Positions 1-9,341 of a DNA stretch of 38,236 nt are shown piece after piece. Under the pieces are notes generated by a model. That model saw nothing but the letters and a program-made list of their open reading frames with translations, did not search any database and had not been told where the DNA came from. The DNA comes from Betaproteobacteria bacterium (lineage in GTDB: Bacteria; Pseudomonadota; Gammaproteobacteria; Burkholderiales; Ga0077523). Where the stretch lies: contig JANXYG010000053.1 in the NCBI GenBank assembly GCA_025350245.1, positions 1 to 38,236 of the forward strand. The letters run 5' to 3'. A program made the translations under genes and the position numbers. Position 1 is the first letter of the stretch. The number at the start of each line of letters is the position of its first letter.

Positions 1-686
1 TCGCGCTTGAGCACCGGCAGGCAATAGTGATGCGGCCGGATGCCTCCCTGGAACAGGGCGTTGCGATTCATCAGCAGATGGTGCGCCGTGATGGTCGCGG
101 CGACGTTGTCGCTCGCGGCGAGCACGAACTTCACCGCATTCGCGGTCGTGATGTGTTCGAGCACGATGCGCAACGCCGGCAGCGTCTGCACCAGCGGCAT
201 CAGCAGGCGCTCGATGAAGATCTTCTCGCGGTCGAATACGTCGACCGAAGCATCGGTCACTTCGCCATGCACCAGTAGCGGCAGGTGCATGGCGGCCATC
301 GCCTCAAGCACCGGCAAGACCTTGCGCAGGTCGGTGACGCCAGAATCGGAATTGGTGGTGGCCCCGGCGGGATAGAGTTTCACGCCGTACACGGCGCCGC
401 TGTCGCGCGCGCGGTGCACCTCGCCGGGCGACGTGTTGTCGGTGAGATAGAGCGTCATCAGCGGCGTGAAAGCGGCGCCCCCCGGGAGGGCTGCGCGGAT
501 GCGATCGCGGTAGGCCAGCGCCAACGCCGTGGTGGTGACCGGCGGACGCAGATTCGGCATCACGATCGCCCGCGCGAAGCGCCGCGCGGTGTCGGGCAGC
601 ACGGCGGCCATGTCGGCGCCATCGCGCAGATGCAGATGCCAGTCGTCGGGGCGCGTAATCGTGATTCGGTCCGGCATGTCACTCAT
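1..686 (-). CDS. pyrC: Dihydroorotase PyrC (class II), 3' end cut by window edge
   Basis: PyrC is the cytosolic zinc amidohydrolase that closes carbamoyl-aspartate to dihydroorotate in pyrimidine synthesis. About 228 codons are visible, roughly two thirds of the usual ~345. The frame shows [12 protein letters not shown] with the metal-binding HxH, then [11 protein letters not shown] with the lysine that is carbamylated in this family, LLVHGEV and EHITTANA with further metal-ligand histidines, and it leaves the window at [11 protein letters not shown] chose the ATG at 686, which overlaps the rsmI stop by 8 bases (ATGAGTGA) and suggests translational coupling; a second in-frame ATG lies at 677. 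The frame is not in doubt; only the start choice is uncertain. Confidence 0.95.
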   Translation of the reverse strand, partial: MSDMPDRITITRPDDWHLHLRDGADMAAVLPDTARRFARAIVMPNLRPPVTTTALALAYRDRIRAALPGGAAFTPLMTLYLTDNTSPGEVHRARDSGAVYGVKLYPAGATTNSDSGVTDLRKVLPVLEAMAAMHLPLLVHGEVTDASVDVFDREKIFIERLLMPLVQTLPALRIVLEHITTANAVKFVLAASDNVAATITAHHLLMNRNALFQGGIRPHHYCLPVLKR

Positions 687-1554
687 TTTCTTCGGGTTCT
701 GGTTTGAGCCGCAGCGCTTCCGCGTACAGCTCGTTGCGACGGCCACCGGTGATACGCGCCGCGAGCTTCGCGGCCTGCGATGCCGGGAGATCCTGGGTCA
801 GCAGCGCGAGGATGCGCGAGGCCTCGCGCGCCGCCACCGTGTCGTCGGCGATGGCCGCATGCACGACGAGCACGAACTCGCCGCGCTCGCGATTGGCGTC
901 GGCATCGAGCCACTCGACAGCATCGCCGAGCGCGATCTCGTGAATCGATTCGAACAGCTTGGTGAGCTCGCGGCAGACGGTGACCCGCCGCTGCGCGCCG
1001 AGCACCGCCAGCAGGTCGGTCAGGCTCTCGCGTACGCGATGCGGGGCTTCGTAGAGCACCACCGGAACAACCGACACGGCAAAGGTCTCGACCATGCGGC
1101 GCCGCGCATCGGTGCGGCTCGGCAGGAACCCGAGGAACAGGAAACCGGTTTCATCGAGGCCTGCGGCGGACATCGCAGCAATGGCCGCGCTGGCACCCGG
1201 CACCGGCACCACCGCGAAGCCCGCGGCCCGGGCGCAACGAACCACCACCGACCCAGGATCGCTGATCGCCGGCGTGCCCGCATCGGTGACCAGCGCAACC
1301 GAGTGCCCGGCCGCCAGCGCCGCGACGATGCGCTCGCCCGCGCCGCGCTCGTTGTGTTCGTGGCTGGCGAGCAGCTTTGCGGAAATGCCGTGATGCTCAA
1401 GGAGCCGCCGCGTGTGCCGCGTGTCTTCCGCGGCAACGAGATCGACGCTGCGCAGCACATCGAGCGCTCGCAACGTGATGTCGCGCAGGTTACCGATGGG
1501 GGTGGCCACCACATATAATGTGGCCGCCTCGGCTCTCGAAGGTTCGGTATGCAA
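679..1554 (-). CDS. rsmI: 16S rRNA (cytidine(1402)-2'-O)-methyltransferase RsmI
   Basis: RsmI methylates the 2'-OH of C1402 in the decoding centre of 16S rRNA using S-adenosylmethionine. The 291-residue product has the normal family length and the tetrapyrrole-methylase-like motifs [14 protein letters not shown] near the N-terminus, [15 protein letters not shown] and [13 protein letters not shown]. No ATG exists before the conserved N-terminal strand. The TTG at 1554 is the best start, with AAGAGGA about 10 bases upstream; CTG at 1560 is the only other in-frame choice before a stop. Its 5' end overlaps the divergent lpoA start, and the lpoA -10 box lies inside its first codons. Downstream it is coupled to pyrC. 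Confidence 0.95.
   Translation of the reverse strand: MHTEPSRAEAATLYVVATPIGNLRDITLRALDVLRSVDLVAAEDTRHTRRLLEHHGISAKLLASHEHNERGAGERIVAALAAGHSVALVTDAGTPAISDPGSVVVRCARAAGFAVVPVPGASAAIAAMSAAGLDETGFLFLGFLPSRTDARRRMVETFAVSVVPVVLYEAPHRVRESLTDLLAVLGAQRRVTVCRELTKLFESIHEIALGDAVEWLDADANRERGEFVLVVHAAIADDTVAAREASRILALLTQDLPASQAAKLAARITGGRRNELYAEALRLKPEPEENE
1514..1519 (+). promoter_or_regulatory. Candidate -10 box for lpoA operon
   Basis: A perfect TATAAT stands 29 bases before the lpoA ATG. The upstream -35 region (around TTACCG at 1490) is poor. The box lies inside the 5' coding part of the oppositely oriented rsmI, so transcription of one gene crosses the start of the other. Confidence 0.55.
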
Positions 1555-2670
1555 CGCCAGCGCGTCCTCTTGTTTTTCGCCTCATTACTATACGTTGCGG
1601 CATCGGCGCTGGCCAACGTGCCGGCCCTGGCGCAGGGCACCGACCCGTCTGCCGCGCAGAACGTCGAACCCGACGCCGAACGCCCGCACATCGCCGCGAT
1701 CCTGCCGCTCAAGTCCGCCAGCTTCTCACGGCTCGGCGATGCCGTGCGGCGCGGCATGCAAACCGCCGCTGCCGCCGATCGCGCCGATGCCCTGCCGCTG
1801 ATCATCTACGCAACCGGCGACGACGCGAAGGAAGTGACCGACACCTACGATCGAGCGCTTCGCCTTGGCGCTCGTCTGGTGCTCGGCCCGCTCACGCGGA
1901 ACGATGTCCAGACCATCGCCAACAGCCACGCGGTCACGGTGCCGACTCTTGCGCTCAGCATTCCCGACGGCGCCGAGGCCATGCTGCCCGATGGCATGTA
2001 CGCGCTCGGGGTGCAGATCGAATCCGAGGCGCGGCAGATCGCGAAGCTGGCGCAGTCGCAAGGACGTCGCCGCGCGGTGATCATCGCGGTCGACAGCTTG
2101 CTCGGCAAGCGCATCGCCCAGGCCTTCGCCGACGATTTCGCGCGTGCCGGCCGGCTGATCGTCGACCAGTTCACCTACACGGCGGCGGCGCCGCAACTCA
2201 AGAAGATCAAGGACGCCCTTGCCCTCAACACGGCCGACATGATCTTCTTCGCAATGGATGCAACGCGGGCGCGCGCCATGCGGCCGTACCTGGGCAAGCT
2301 TCTGCCCAGCTACGGCACGTCGCAGATCTACGCCGGCACCAACGACGCCGTCGGCATGCACGATCTCAACGGCGTCACCTTCGTCGACATGCCGTGGGTC
2401 CTGATGCCTGACCATCCCGCGGTGATGATCTATCCGCGCGCCCAGGGTGCGCCGCTCGGTATCGAACAAGAACGCTTCTACGCCCTGGGCATCGACGCCT
2501 GGCGCCTTGGCCAGGTGCTGCTCGAGGCTGGCTTCAACGACGCCGGCACGATCGACGGCGTGACCGGCTACCTGTCACCGGGCGGCGGCCGCGTGTTCAT
2601 CCGCGAGGCGGTGTCGGCGCAGTTCGTCCAGGGCCAGCCGAAGCTGCTCAATCCCGTGAGCGGGCGTTGA
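1549..2670 (+). CDS. lpoA: LpoA/LppC-type penicillin-binding protein activator, short non-lipoprotein form
   Basis: In enterobacteria LpoA is an outer-membrane lipoprotein that activates the peptidoglycan synthase PBP1A. This 373-residue protein matches only the C-terminal, periplasmic-binding-like half (HIAAILPLKSASFSRLGDAV, LGPLTRNDVQTIA). The N-terminal TPR half of the ~680-residue enterobacterial protein is missing. The N-terminus ([20 protein letters not shown]...ALAQG) looks like a signal peptide, but I see no lipobox cysteine, so it may be soluble periplasmic. The identification rests on sequence and on position between rsmI and yraN, the same order as in E. coli. GAAGG precedes the ATG. 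The stop overlaps the yraN start by 4 bases (TTGA). Confidence 0.85.
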   Translation: MQRQRVLLFFASLLYVAASALANVPALAQGTDPSAAQNVEPDAERPHIAAILPLKSASFSRLGDAVRRGMQTAAAADRADALPLIIYATGDDAKEVTDTYDRALRLGARLVLGPLTRNDVQTIANSHAVTVPTLALSIPDGAEAMLPDGMYALGVQIESEARQIAKLAQSQGRRRAVIIAVDSLLGKRIAQAFADDFARAGRLIVDQFTYTAAAPQLKKIKDALALNTADMIFFAMDATRARAMRPYLGKLLPSYGTSQIYAGTNDAVGMHDLNGVTFVDMPWVLMPDHPAVMIYPRAQGAPLGIEQERFYALGIDAWRLGQVLLEAGFNDAGTIDGVTGYLSPGGGRVFIREAVSAQFVQGQPKLLNPVSGR

Positions 2671-3005
2671 AAACCGATGGCGACCGCGCCGAAGACGCCG
2701 CGGCGGCATGGCTTGCGCAGCAGGGCCTGAGGCTTCGCGATCGCAATTTTCGCAGCCGTTTCGGCGAGATCGACCTGATCTGCGACGACCACGGCACGCT
2801 GGTGTTCGTGGAGGTGCGCAAGCGCTCCAGCCAACGTTTCGGCGGCGCGGCCGAGAGCATCACCGCCACCAAACGCAACCGGCTGGTTGCCACGGCCCGC
2901 ATCTATCTCGCGTCGCTGAAACACGACATGCCCTGCCGGTTCGATGCCGTCCTGATCGACGGTGCCGGCGAAATCGAGTGGATCCGCGACGCCTTCGGCG
3001 CGTGA
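2667..3005 (+). CDS. yraN: YraN family protein (UPF0102), endonuclease-fold
   Basis: This is a small conserved protein with the restriction-endonuclease-like fold seen in Holliday-junction resolvases; its exact cellular function is not established. It has 112 residues, normal for the family, with the core RNFRSRFGEIDLI and LVFVEVRKRSS (conserved Glu, Asp, Glu), preceded by the AxxWLAQQGL helix. The start is the TTG at 2667, which overlaps the lpoA stop (TTGA); no ATG fits in this frame. It lies in the middle of the lpoA-yraN-diaA-dolP block. Confidence 0.93.
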   Translation: MKTDGDRAEDAAAAWLAQQGLRLRDRNFRSRFGEIDLICDDHGTLVFVEVRKRSSQRFGGAAESITATKRNRLVATARIYLASLKHDMPCRFDAVLIDGAGEIEWIRDAFGA

Positions 3006-3044
3006 CCGGTGCGTTCCACGAATGGCCGCCACGCAAAAGTGCCA

Positions 3045-4248
<1,204 letters not shown>

Positions 4249-4252
4249 GCGT

Positions 4253-4801
4253 TCAGGGCGCAGACAAGGCCAGGCTGCCTTGAGAATCCTCACCTGGAAC
4301 GACACCCTCCAGCTCCAGCAACGCCTGTTTGCGCCCGAGGCCACCGGCATACCCGGTGAGCGATCCATCGGCCCCGATGGCGCGATGGCACGGGATCACC
4401 ACCGCGATCGGGTTGCGGCCATTGGCGGCACCGACGGCGCGTGATGCGTTGCGATTGCCGAGCGTTGCGGCCATGGCGCCGTAGGTCGTGGTCTCGCCGA
4501 AAGGGATCGTGACCAGCACCTGCCAGACGCGTTGCTGCCAGTCGGTGCCTTCCGGTGCCAGCGGCAGGTCGAATCGGCGGCGCTGGCCGGCGAAGTACTC
4601 GGCGACCTCGATGCCGGTTTGCCGGAACAGCGGCAACCGGTCGTCGCGTTGCCATTCGGAGGCGATGTGCGGCACATATTTGTCGTCGTGGAAATGCAGG
4701 CCGCTCAGCGCGTCGCCATCCGACATCGCGAGCATCGGGCCGAGCGGCGACTCGATCCAGGTCCAGATCACGGCGCCCGGATTCTGTGCCCCGTGCCTCA
4801 T
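4253..4801 (-). CDS. ogt: Methylated-DNA--[protein]-cysteine S-methyltransferase
   Basis: This is a suicide repair protein that moves the methyl group from O6-methylguanine in DNA to its own cysteine. The 182-residue product carries the active-site motif IPCHRAIGADGSLTGYAGG and the helix IPFGETTTYGAMA, and the size fits Ogt rather than full Ada. I set the start at the ATG at 4801 (MRHGAQNPGA), which overlaps the stop of the upstream AlkA fusion gene (ATGA); the longer open frame is antisense shadow. Co-transcription and coupling with the Ada-AlkA fusion make a dedicated alkylation-repair operon. Confidence 0.94.
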   Translation of the reverse strand: MRHGAQNPGAVIWTWIESPLGPMLAMSDGDALSGLHFHDDKYVPHIASEWQRDDRLPLFRQTGIEVAEYFAGQRRRFDLPLAPEGTDWQQRVWQVLVTIPFGETTTYGAMAATLGNRNASRAVGAANGRNPIAVVIPCHRAIGADGSLTGYAGGLGRKQALLELEGVVPGEDSQGSLALSAP

Positions 4802-6246
4802 GCTGCCGCGCTCAGCGAATCCCACAGATGCATCACGGCATAGGCGCGCCACGGGCGCCATTGCTCGGCCGTCTCGCGGACGCGGCGCAGGTTGCGCTCA
4901 CCCAGCGCCTTCATGACGCCGTAGTCGGCGGCGGGAAAGGCATCGGGCCACGCCAGCGCCCGCATGGCGATGTACTGGGCGGTCCAGTCGCCGATACCGG
5001 GCAGCGCCACCAGGCCGGCGATGGTCGCGTCAACATCGACACCGGGTTCGAGCCGGATCTCGCCAGCGGCGATTGCCCGCGCCAGCGCCTGGATGGTACC
5101 GGCCCGGGCACCGATGATGCCTAGCGGCGCGATCTCGCCGATGCTTCTCCCGGCGATGTTCGCGGCGGTGGGAAACAAGGTGACCAGCCCTGCGAACGGC
5201 GTCACCATCGGGGTGCCGAAGGCGATGGCAAAACGCTGCGCCAGTGTGCGTGCCGCGCGCACCGTGATCTGCTGCCCCAGCACCGCGCGCACCGCGATTT
5301 CGAATCCATCCACGACGCCGGGCAGACGCAGGCCGGGCCGGCGCGCCAGCGGACCGAGCGTGGCCGCGATCTCGGCCGGATCGCAGGCGAGATCGAACAG
5401 CCGCTTGACGCGTGCCAGCACCGCCGGCAGCCCCTTGCCGAGCGAGCCCGCGATCCGCACGCGGATGCGGTCCTTGCCCGCGATCGGCTCGGCTTCGAAC
5501 CAGCCGACATGGGACTCTCCGCCGTGCCGGATCATCAGCGTGCGCCGGTAGCGATCGGCGGCGACCTCCTCGACGCCATCGATGGTGCGGGCGCCGAGAA
5601 AGCCCAGCAGCGCCGGCCAGTCGAGCGGTGGGCGATAGCCGAGTTCGAAGACGAACTCGTCCGGCGAGAACAGCGGCGCGGCGGCGTCGGCCTTGCGCCG
5701 AAAATCCGACGGCGTCAGACGATAGCGTTCCTTCAGCACTGCATTGAAGCGCCGCAGGCTGCCAAAGCCGCTCGCCAGTGCGACGTCGAGCACCGGCATC
5801 GCCGTGTCCGTCAGCAGGCGCTTGGCCAGCAGCAAGCGCTGCGTCTGTGCGTATGCCACGGGCGAGACCCCGAACGCCTCCTTGAACACGCGGCGCAGGT
5901 GGCGGTCGGTCACGCCCAGGCGCAGCGCCAGCGACGACAGACTCCCGTCATTGGCGAAACCGTCGTCGATCAGACCTGAAGCGACGTGGGCAAGGCGCGC
6001 GCTGGCATCGACGCTGGCATATCCGGGTGCAAGCTCCGGGCGGCAGCGCAGGCAGGGCCGGAAGCCCGCCGCTTCGGCTGCGGCCGCACTGCGATGGAAG
6101 CTGCAGTTCTCGCGCTTGGGAAACTTCGCGGCACACACCGGCCGACAATAGATGCGGGTGGACGACACGCCCACGAACACGCGCCCGTCGAAACGCGCGT
6201 CGTGCGCCTTGAAGGCGGCATACAGGTGTGCCGGATCGGAAGTCAT
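4798..6246 (-). CDS. alkA: Ada (N-terminal)-AraC HTH-AlkA fusion: methylphosphotriester sensor and 3-methyladenine DNA glycosylase II
   Basis: The 482-residue protein has three parts. Residues 1-~80 are the Ada zinc domain with Cys34, Cys38, Cys65 and Cys68 (IYCRPVC, FRPCLRC), where one cysteine accepts a methyl from methylphosphotriesters. Residues ~85-185 are an AraC-type helix-turn-helix (LALRLGVTDRHLRRVFKEAFG). The rest is AlkA: an N-terminal beta domain, then the helix-hairpin-helix glycosylase with AVLGQQITV, LPGIGDWTAQYIAM and DAFPAADYGVMKAL containing the catalytic Asp. The likely job is to sense methylation, activate the operon and excise alkylated bases. I used the ATG at 6246 (MTSDPAHLY). 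It lacks Ada's own methylguanine domain, which is supplied by the coupled ogt. Confidence 0.93.
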   Translation of the reverse strand: MTSDPAHLYAAFKAHDARFDGRVFVGVSSTRIYCRPVCAAKFPKRENCSFHRSAAAAEAAGFRPCLRCRPELAPGYASVDASARLAHVASGLIDDGFANDGSLSSLALRLGVTDRHLRRVFKEAFGVSPVAYAQTQRLLLAKRLLTDTAMPVLDVALASGFGSLRRFNAVLKERYRLTPSDFRRKADAAAPLFSPDEFVFELGYRPPLDWPALLGFLGARTIDGVEEVAADRYRRTLMIRHGGESHVGWFEAEPIAGKDRIRVRIAGSLGKGLPAVLARVKRLFDLACDPAEIAATLGPLARRPGLRLPGVVDGFEIAVRAVLGQQITVRAARTLAQRFAIAFGTPMVTPFAGLVTLFPTAANIAGRSIGEIAPLGIIGARAGTIQALARAIAAGEIRLEPGVDVDATIAGLVALPGIGDWTAQYIAMRALAWPDAFPAADYGVMKALGERNLRRVRETAEQWRPWRAYAVMHLWDSLSAAA

Positions 6247-6358
6247 CGTTGGATTATCCGGTGCCACGAGCCGCCGTGCTCGCCGGAATCGGACATCGAA
6301 TCGCGCCACGCCGTCGCCAACCCCGGCGCAGCGGCAGCCGGTGCACCCGGGGCAGCCG

Positions 6359-7204
6359 TTACTGCAACGTGCGGTCCGCGACCGTGACCCGGTGCAACAA
6401 CCGCGGATACCCCTCGTAGTCGCCGGTGGCGGCGTGGATCAGGCAACGGTTGTCCCACATCACGAGCATGCCGGCCGACCAGCGGTGCCGGTAGACGAAC
6501 TCGGACTTGCTCTGGTGCGCATACAGCTCGAGCAGCACTTGTTGCGCTTCGTCCTCGGGCATGCCCTCGATGCCGATGGTGTAGCTGGGGCTGACGAACA
6601 AGGCGGTACGCCCGGTCTCGGTGTGTCGGCGTCCCAGCGGATGCAGTTGGGTCTTCATGGCGCTGTCACCGTAGCGGATGGCCATCGACCGGCCGACGTC
6701 GCGCTCGCCATACGCGCCCTGGGGCGAATATCCACGGCGAGCGGAGTGGATGCCGTTGCGATCCTGCAACAGCGTCTTCATCGAAGCCGGCAGCGCATCC
6801 CAGGCGGCGTACTGGTTGGAGAACAGCGTGTCGCCACCGACCGGCGGAATCACGTTGCCGTAGAGCACCGTGGCGGCCGGCGGCTGCGGCAGGAAGCTCC
6901 AGTCGGAGTGCCAGGACTCGGCGAAGAGCGGCGTCTTTTCATCGGCATCGCGCTTGACCTGGACCACGTGCGGATGACCCGGAATCGCGGCGATGTAGGG
7001 GTCTTCGCCATTCGGGCCGAGGTACAACGCGAAGCGCTCGATGTCGGCGATCTCGAGCGGCTGATCGGGAAAGGCGATCACCTGGTGCGCGAGCCACGCC
7101 GCGCGAATCTCGGCGACCGCCGACGGATCGAGATCGCGCGTCAGGTCTATGCCGCGGATCAGTGCGCCGCAGGGCGCGGATTGCGGCGTGATGTGGATGC
7201 TCAT
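6359..7204 (-). CDS. TauD/TfdA-family Fe(II)/2-oxoglutarate dioxygenase
   Basis: This is a 281-residue enzyme of the taurine dioxygenase family, which hydroxylates small substrates using 2-oxoglutarate and O2. The iron triad is visible: His99 and Asp101 in WHSDWSF and His257 in CLIHAATGDY. Arg272 in RLLHRVT probably binds 2-oxoglutarate. The N-terminus (GALIRGIDLTRDLD) and length are typical. The ATG at 7204 has GGAG just upstream. The substrate cannot be told; the gene stands alone, about 110 bases downstream-side of the AlkA fusion start. Assignment to the family is firm. Confidence 0.9.
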   Translation of the reverse strand: MSIHITPQSAPCGALIRGIDLTRDLDPSAVAEIRAAWLAHQVIAFPDQPLEIADIERFALYLGPNGEDPYIAAIPGHPHVVQVKRDADEKTPLFAESWHSDWSFLPQPPAATVLYGNVIPPVGGDTLFSNQYAAWDALPASMKTLLQDRNGIHSARRGYSPQGAYGERDVGRSMAIRYGDSAMKTQLHPLGRRHTETGRTALFVSPSYTIGIEGMPEDEAQQVLLELYAHQSKSEFVYRHRWSAGMLVMWDNRCLIHAATGDYEGYPRLLHRVTVADRTLQ

Positions 7205-7343
7205 GGAACTCCTCCGGTCCGGCCCATCGATAGTCTGACGGCAGCGTCACGCGCCGAAGGGCACCCGCCAGGAGTAGCGCCGCTTCGCGTGCTCTGATTT
7301 CACCGCGAAGGATACTACGTTTGCACCACCGGGGGCGGCCCCC

Positions 7344-8495
7344 TCAATGGAACAGCGAGGTCACCGATGTCGGCCGCGGCAGGTCTTTCGGCGGCAGCAC
7401 GCGGTCGTCGCTCTCGACCCGGGACACGCGACAATCCTCCAGCAGTTGCCGGATCGAGCGTTCGACGGCGGCGAGGTCGTCGGCCGGCGCAAGCTTCCAC
7501 GCATGCGCATGGTCCAGCATCGCGTCGAAGGGCGAGGTCAGGTCGATGCGGATCGTGCCGTCGGCGCGAGCGGTGATGAGCGCCTCGGGGTCGCCGCTCT
7601 CGGCACGAATGCGGCGGATCGCCCCTGAAGCGAACAGGTTGAACGCCAACTCCTCGCGTGCAAAGCGGCCCTCATGCAGAGCGGTGAACCAGGGGCGCGG
7701 CGCGCGCGGCAACGGCAGCAGGCTCAGACCGGGGTCGGCCAACTGCTGCGCCAGCGCCTGCGACAACCCCATGCCCCAGCGCCCGATCTGGCCCGCGGTT
7801 TCGAGAAAGCTCGGCAGGTCGGCGGGGGTAACGGAAGCGCCAGCCAGAAACCGCAGGTGCACGGTCTCGTCGGCGGACTCGATCGACACCGGTTCCGGCG
7901 CGAGCAGATCGTTGCCGCCCGCCGATCCGAAGCGCCGCACCAGGGCATGCAGGTCCGCAGGCGAGACCGCACTGGCCCCCGCCAACGATCCCATCGCATT
8001 GCCGAGGCCGAAATTCTCGACCGCCCCCAAGGCGGCGGCGCGCTTCATCAGCGTGGTGAGTTCAGCGATATCAGGCACGACCCCCGGGACGGTTGCGGGT
8101 GCCTTGCCCGCCGACACCAGCAGCACCGGCAGCAGGAACACGCGTGCCAGCACGCTGCCCTGCTCGTCGGCGCCCGGACCGTTGATCGCGGCATCGACGG
8201 CGGCGATCAGCGCTCGGGCCGACGCGGAGGGCAGCGGTGCGTGGAGCGCCTCGGTGACGGAGGTGGCATCGCCGGCGGCGAGCAGGCTCCGGACCGTGTT
8301 GACCAGCGAGGACTGTGCGGCCGCCGCGAGCGAGACGGCAAGAGGGTTGAATTCGGGCAGCGTGGTCGTGCTGCGTGGGTCGGGCAAGGTGAGCAAAGGA
8401 GTAACCCCGGGGTCAGGTCTTGCAGCATCGCATCCAAATGGCTCGTCGGGCAATTCCCCTGCATCGCCTGAAACCAGGCCTCGCGACGGCTGCAC
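7344..8495 (-). CDS. Unrecognised protein with a repeat-disturbed N-terminus
   Basis: The 383-codon frame has no motif I recognise. It looks soluble, mostly helical and rich in Ala and Leu, with a more mixed C-terminal part (WFTALHEGRFAREELAFN, DGTIRIDLTSPFDAMLDHAH). Codon use and composition are normal for this genome. The first ~30 residues, from a GTG at 8495 with no Shine-Dalgarno, read through a 44-bp repeat at 8405-8448, so this N-terminus is probably not native. The gene has either lost its 5' end or starts at a TTG inside (8384 or 8375 region). The main body is likely a real conserved gene of unknown function. Confidence 0.55.
   Translation of the reverse strand: MQPSRGLVSGDAGELPDEPFGCDAARPDPGVTPLLTLPDPRSTTTLPEFNPLAVSLAAAAQSSLVNTVRSLLAAGDATSVTEALHAPLPSASARALIAAVDAAINGPGADEQGSVLARVFLLPVLLVSAGKAPATVPGVVPDIAELTTLMKRAAALGAVENFGLGNAMGSLAGASAVSPADLHALVRRFGSAGGNDLLAPEPVSIESADETVHLRFLAGASVTPADLPSFLETAGQIGRWGMGLSQALAQQLADPGLSLLPLPRAPRPWFTALHEGRFAREELAFNLFASGAIRRIRAESGDPEALITARADGTIRIDLTSPFDAMLDHAHAWKLAPADDLAAVERSIRQLLEDCRVSRVESDDRVLPPKDLPRPTSVTSLFH
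8405..8448 (+). repeat. Copy 1 of a 44-bp dispersed repeat
   Basis: The segment starts CCCCGGGGTCAGGTCTTGCA and matches 9298-9341 except for two bases, in the same orientation. It sits at the 5' end of the unrecognised gene and marks the left boundary of the truncated-ATPase segment. The GGGGTCAGGTCTTGCA core resembles intergenic REP-like elements of proteobacteria as I remember them; no partner half-palindrome is seen here. Confidence 0.8.
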
Positions 8496-8514
8496 CTATC
8501 AAGTCCGAGATATG

Positions 8515-8557
8515 ACACCTTGAAAAAGCCACTCTTGGCGTTGCTTTTTCAAGGTGT
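8515..8557. repeat. 15-bp perfect inverted repeat (hairpin), possible terminator
   Basis: ACACCTTGAAAAAGC at 8515-8529 is exactly complementary to GCTTTTTCAAGGTGT at 8543-8557, with a 13-base loop. T residues follow on the plus strand, as in an intrinsic terminator, but no plus-strand gene ends here. It lies just before the start of the truncated ATPase and may instead be a mobile-element end or a two-way terminator. Confidence 0.6.
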
Positions 8558-8575
8558 TTTTGTCAAAGAATCGGC

Positions 8576-9297
8576 GTGCTCGAACGCGCCCGCGTGCTCG
8601 CCCAGATCCGGGAAGCCTTGCGCCGATCCCGGGCGGTCGTGCTGGTCGGCCCAAGCCAGACCGGCAAGACCACGCTCGCCAGGCAATTCCTGGCGCCCGG
8701 GCACCCCAACTATTTCGATCTCGAGGACCCCGTCGCGAACGCCCGGCTGGCGCAACCCATGTCGACGCTGGGATCGCTCACCGGGCTCGTCGTGATCGAC
8801 GAGGTGCAACGAGCATCCAACTTGTTCGCGGTGCTGCGGGTGCTGATCGACCGCAGCAACACGCCCGGCCAGTTTCTGCTGCTGGGCAGCGCATCGCCCG
8901 GCCTGCTGCGCCAGACCGGCGAGTCGTTGCTCGGGCGGGTGGAAGTCATCGAGATAGCCGGCTTCGACATCGCCGAGGCCGGCCCGGATGCGATCTCGAC
9001 GCTTTGGGCGCGCGGCGGCTATCCGCTGTCCTATCTGGCACAGACCGACGCCGACAGCCTGCGCTGGCGCAAGGAAGCGATCAATCGTTTCGTCGACGCC
9101 GACCTGCCGCAACTGGGACTCGGCGTCCCAGGGCCTGCCATGCTGCGCTTCTGGACCATGCTGGCCCACTACCATGGGCAGGTGTGGAATGCGGCGGACC
9201 CCGCGTGGTCGCTCGGCGTGAGCGAAACGACCGTGCGCCGATATCTCGACTGGCTGACGCAGACCTGCATGGCGCGGGAACTGCAACCCTTGCCGAA
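8576..9297 (+). pseudogene. AAA_14/DUF4143 ATPase, C-terminus lost at a repeat
   Basis: The frame starts at GTG 8576 and shows the N-terminal AAA_14 domain: Walker A GPSQTGKTTLAR at about residue 24, Walker B LVVIDEVQ, then the winged-helix-like stretch GVSETTVRRYLDWL. Family members run to ~380-400 residues with a DUF4143 and nuclease-like C-terminus, as in the intact paralogue at 14442-15599. Here homology stops at ARELQPLPN (about residue 239) exactly where the 44-bp repeat begins at 9298. The frame then runs on as nonsense, antisense to vapC, to 9415. The function of this ATPase family is not established. The ATPase part could still be made, but without its C-terminal half. Confidence 0.85.
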
Positions 9298-9341
9298 CCC
9301 CGGGGTCAGGTCTTGCAGCATCGCTTCCAAATGGCCCGTCG
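9298..9341 (+). repeat. Copy 2 of the 44-bp dispersed repeat
   Basis: This copy matches 8405-8448 with two mismatches and ends one base before the vapC stop codon. It is fused to the 3' end of the truncated ATPase and adds the residues PGVRSCSIASKW to its frame. Confidence 0.8.
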
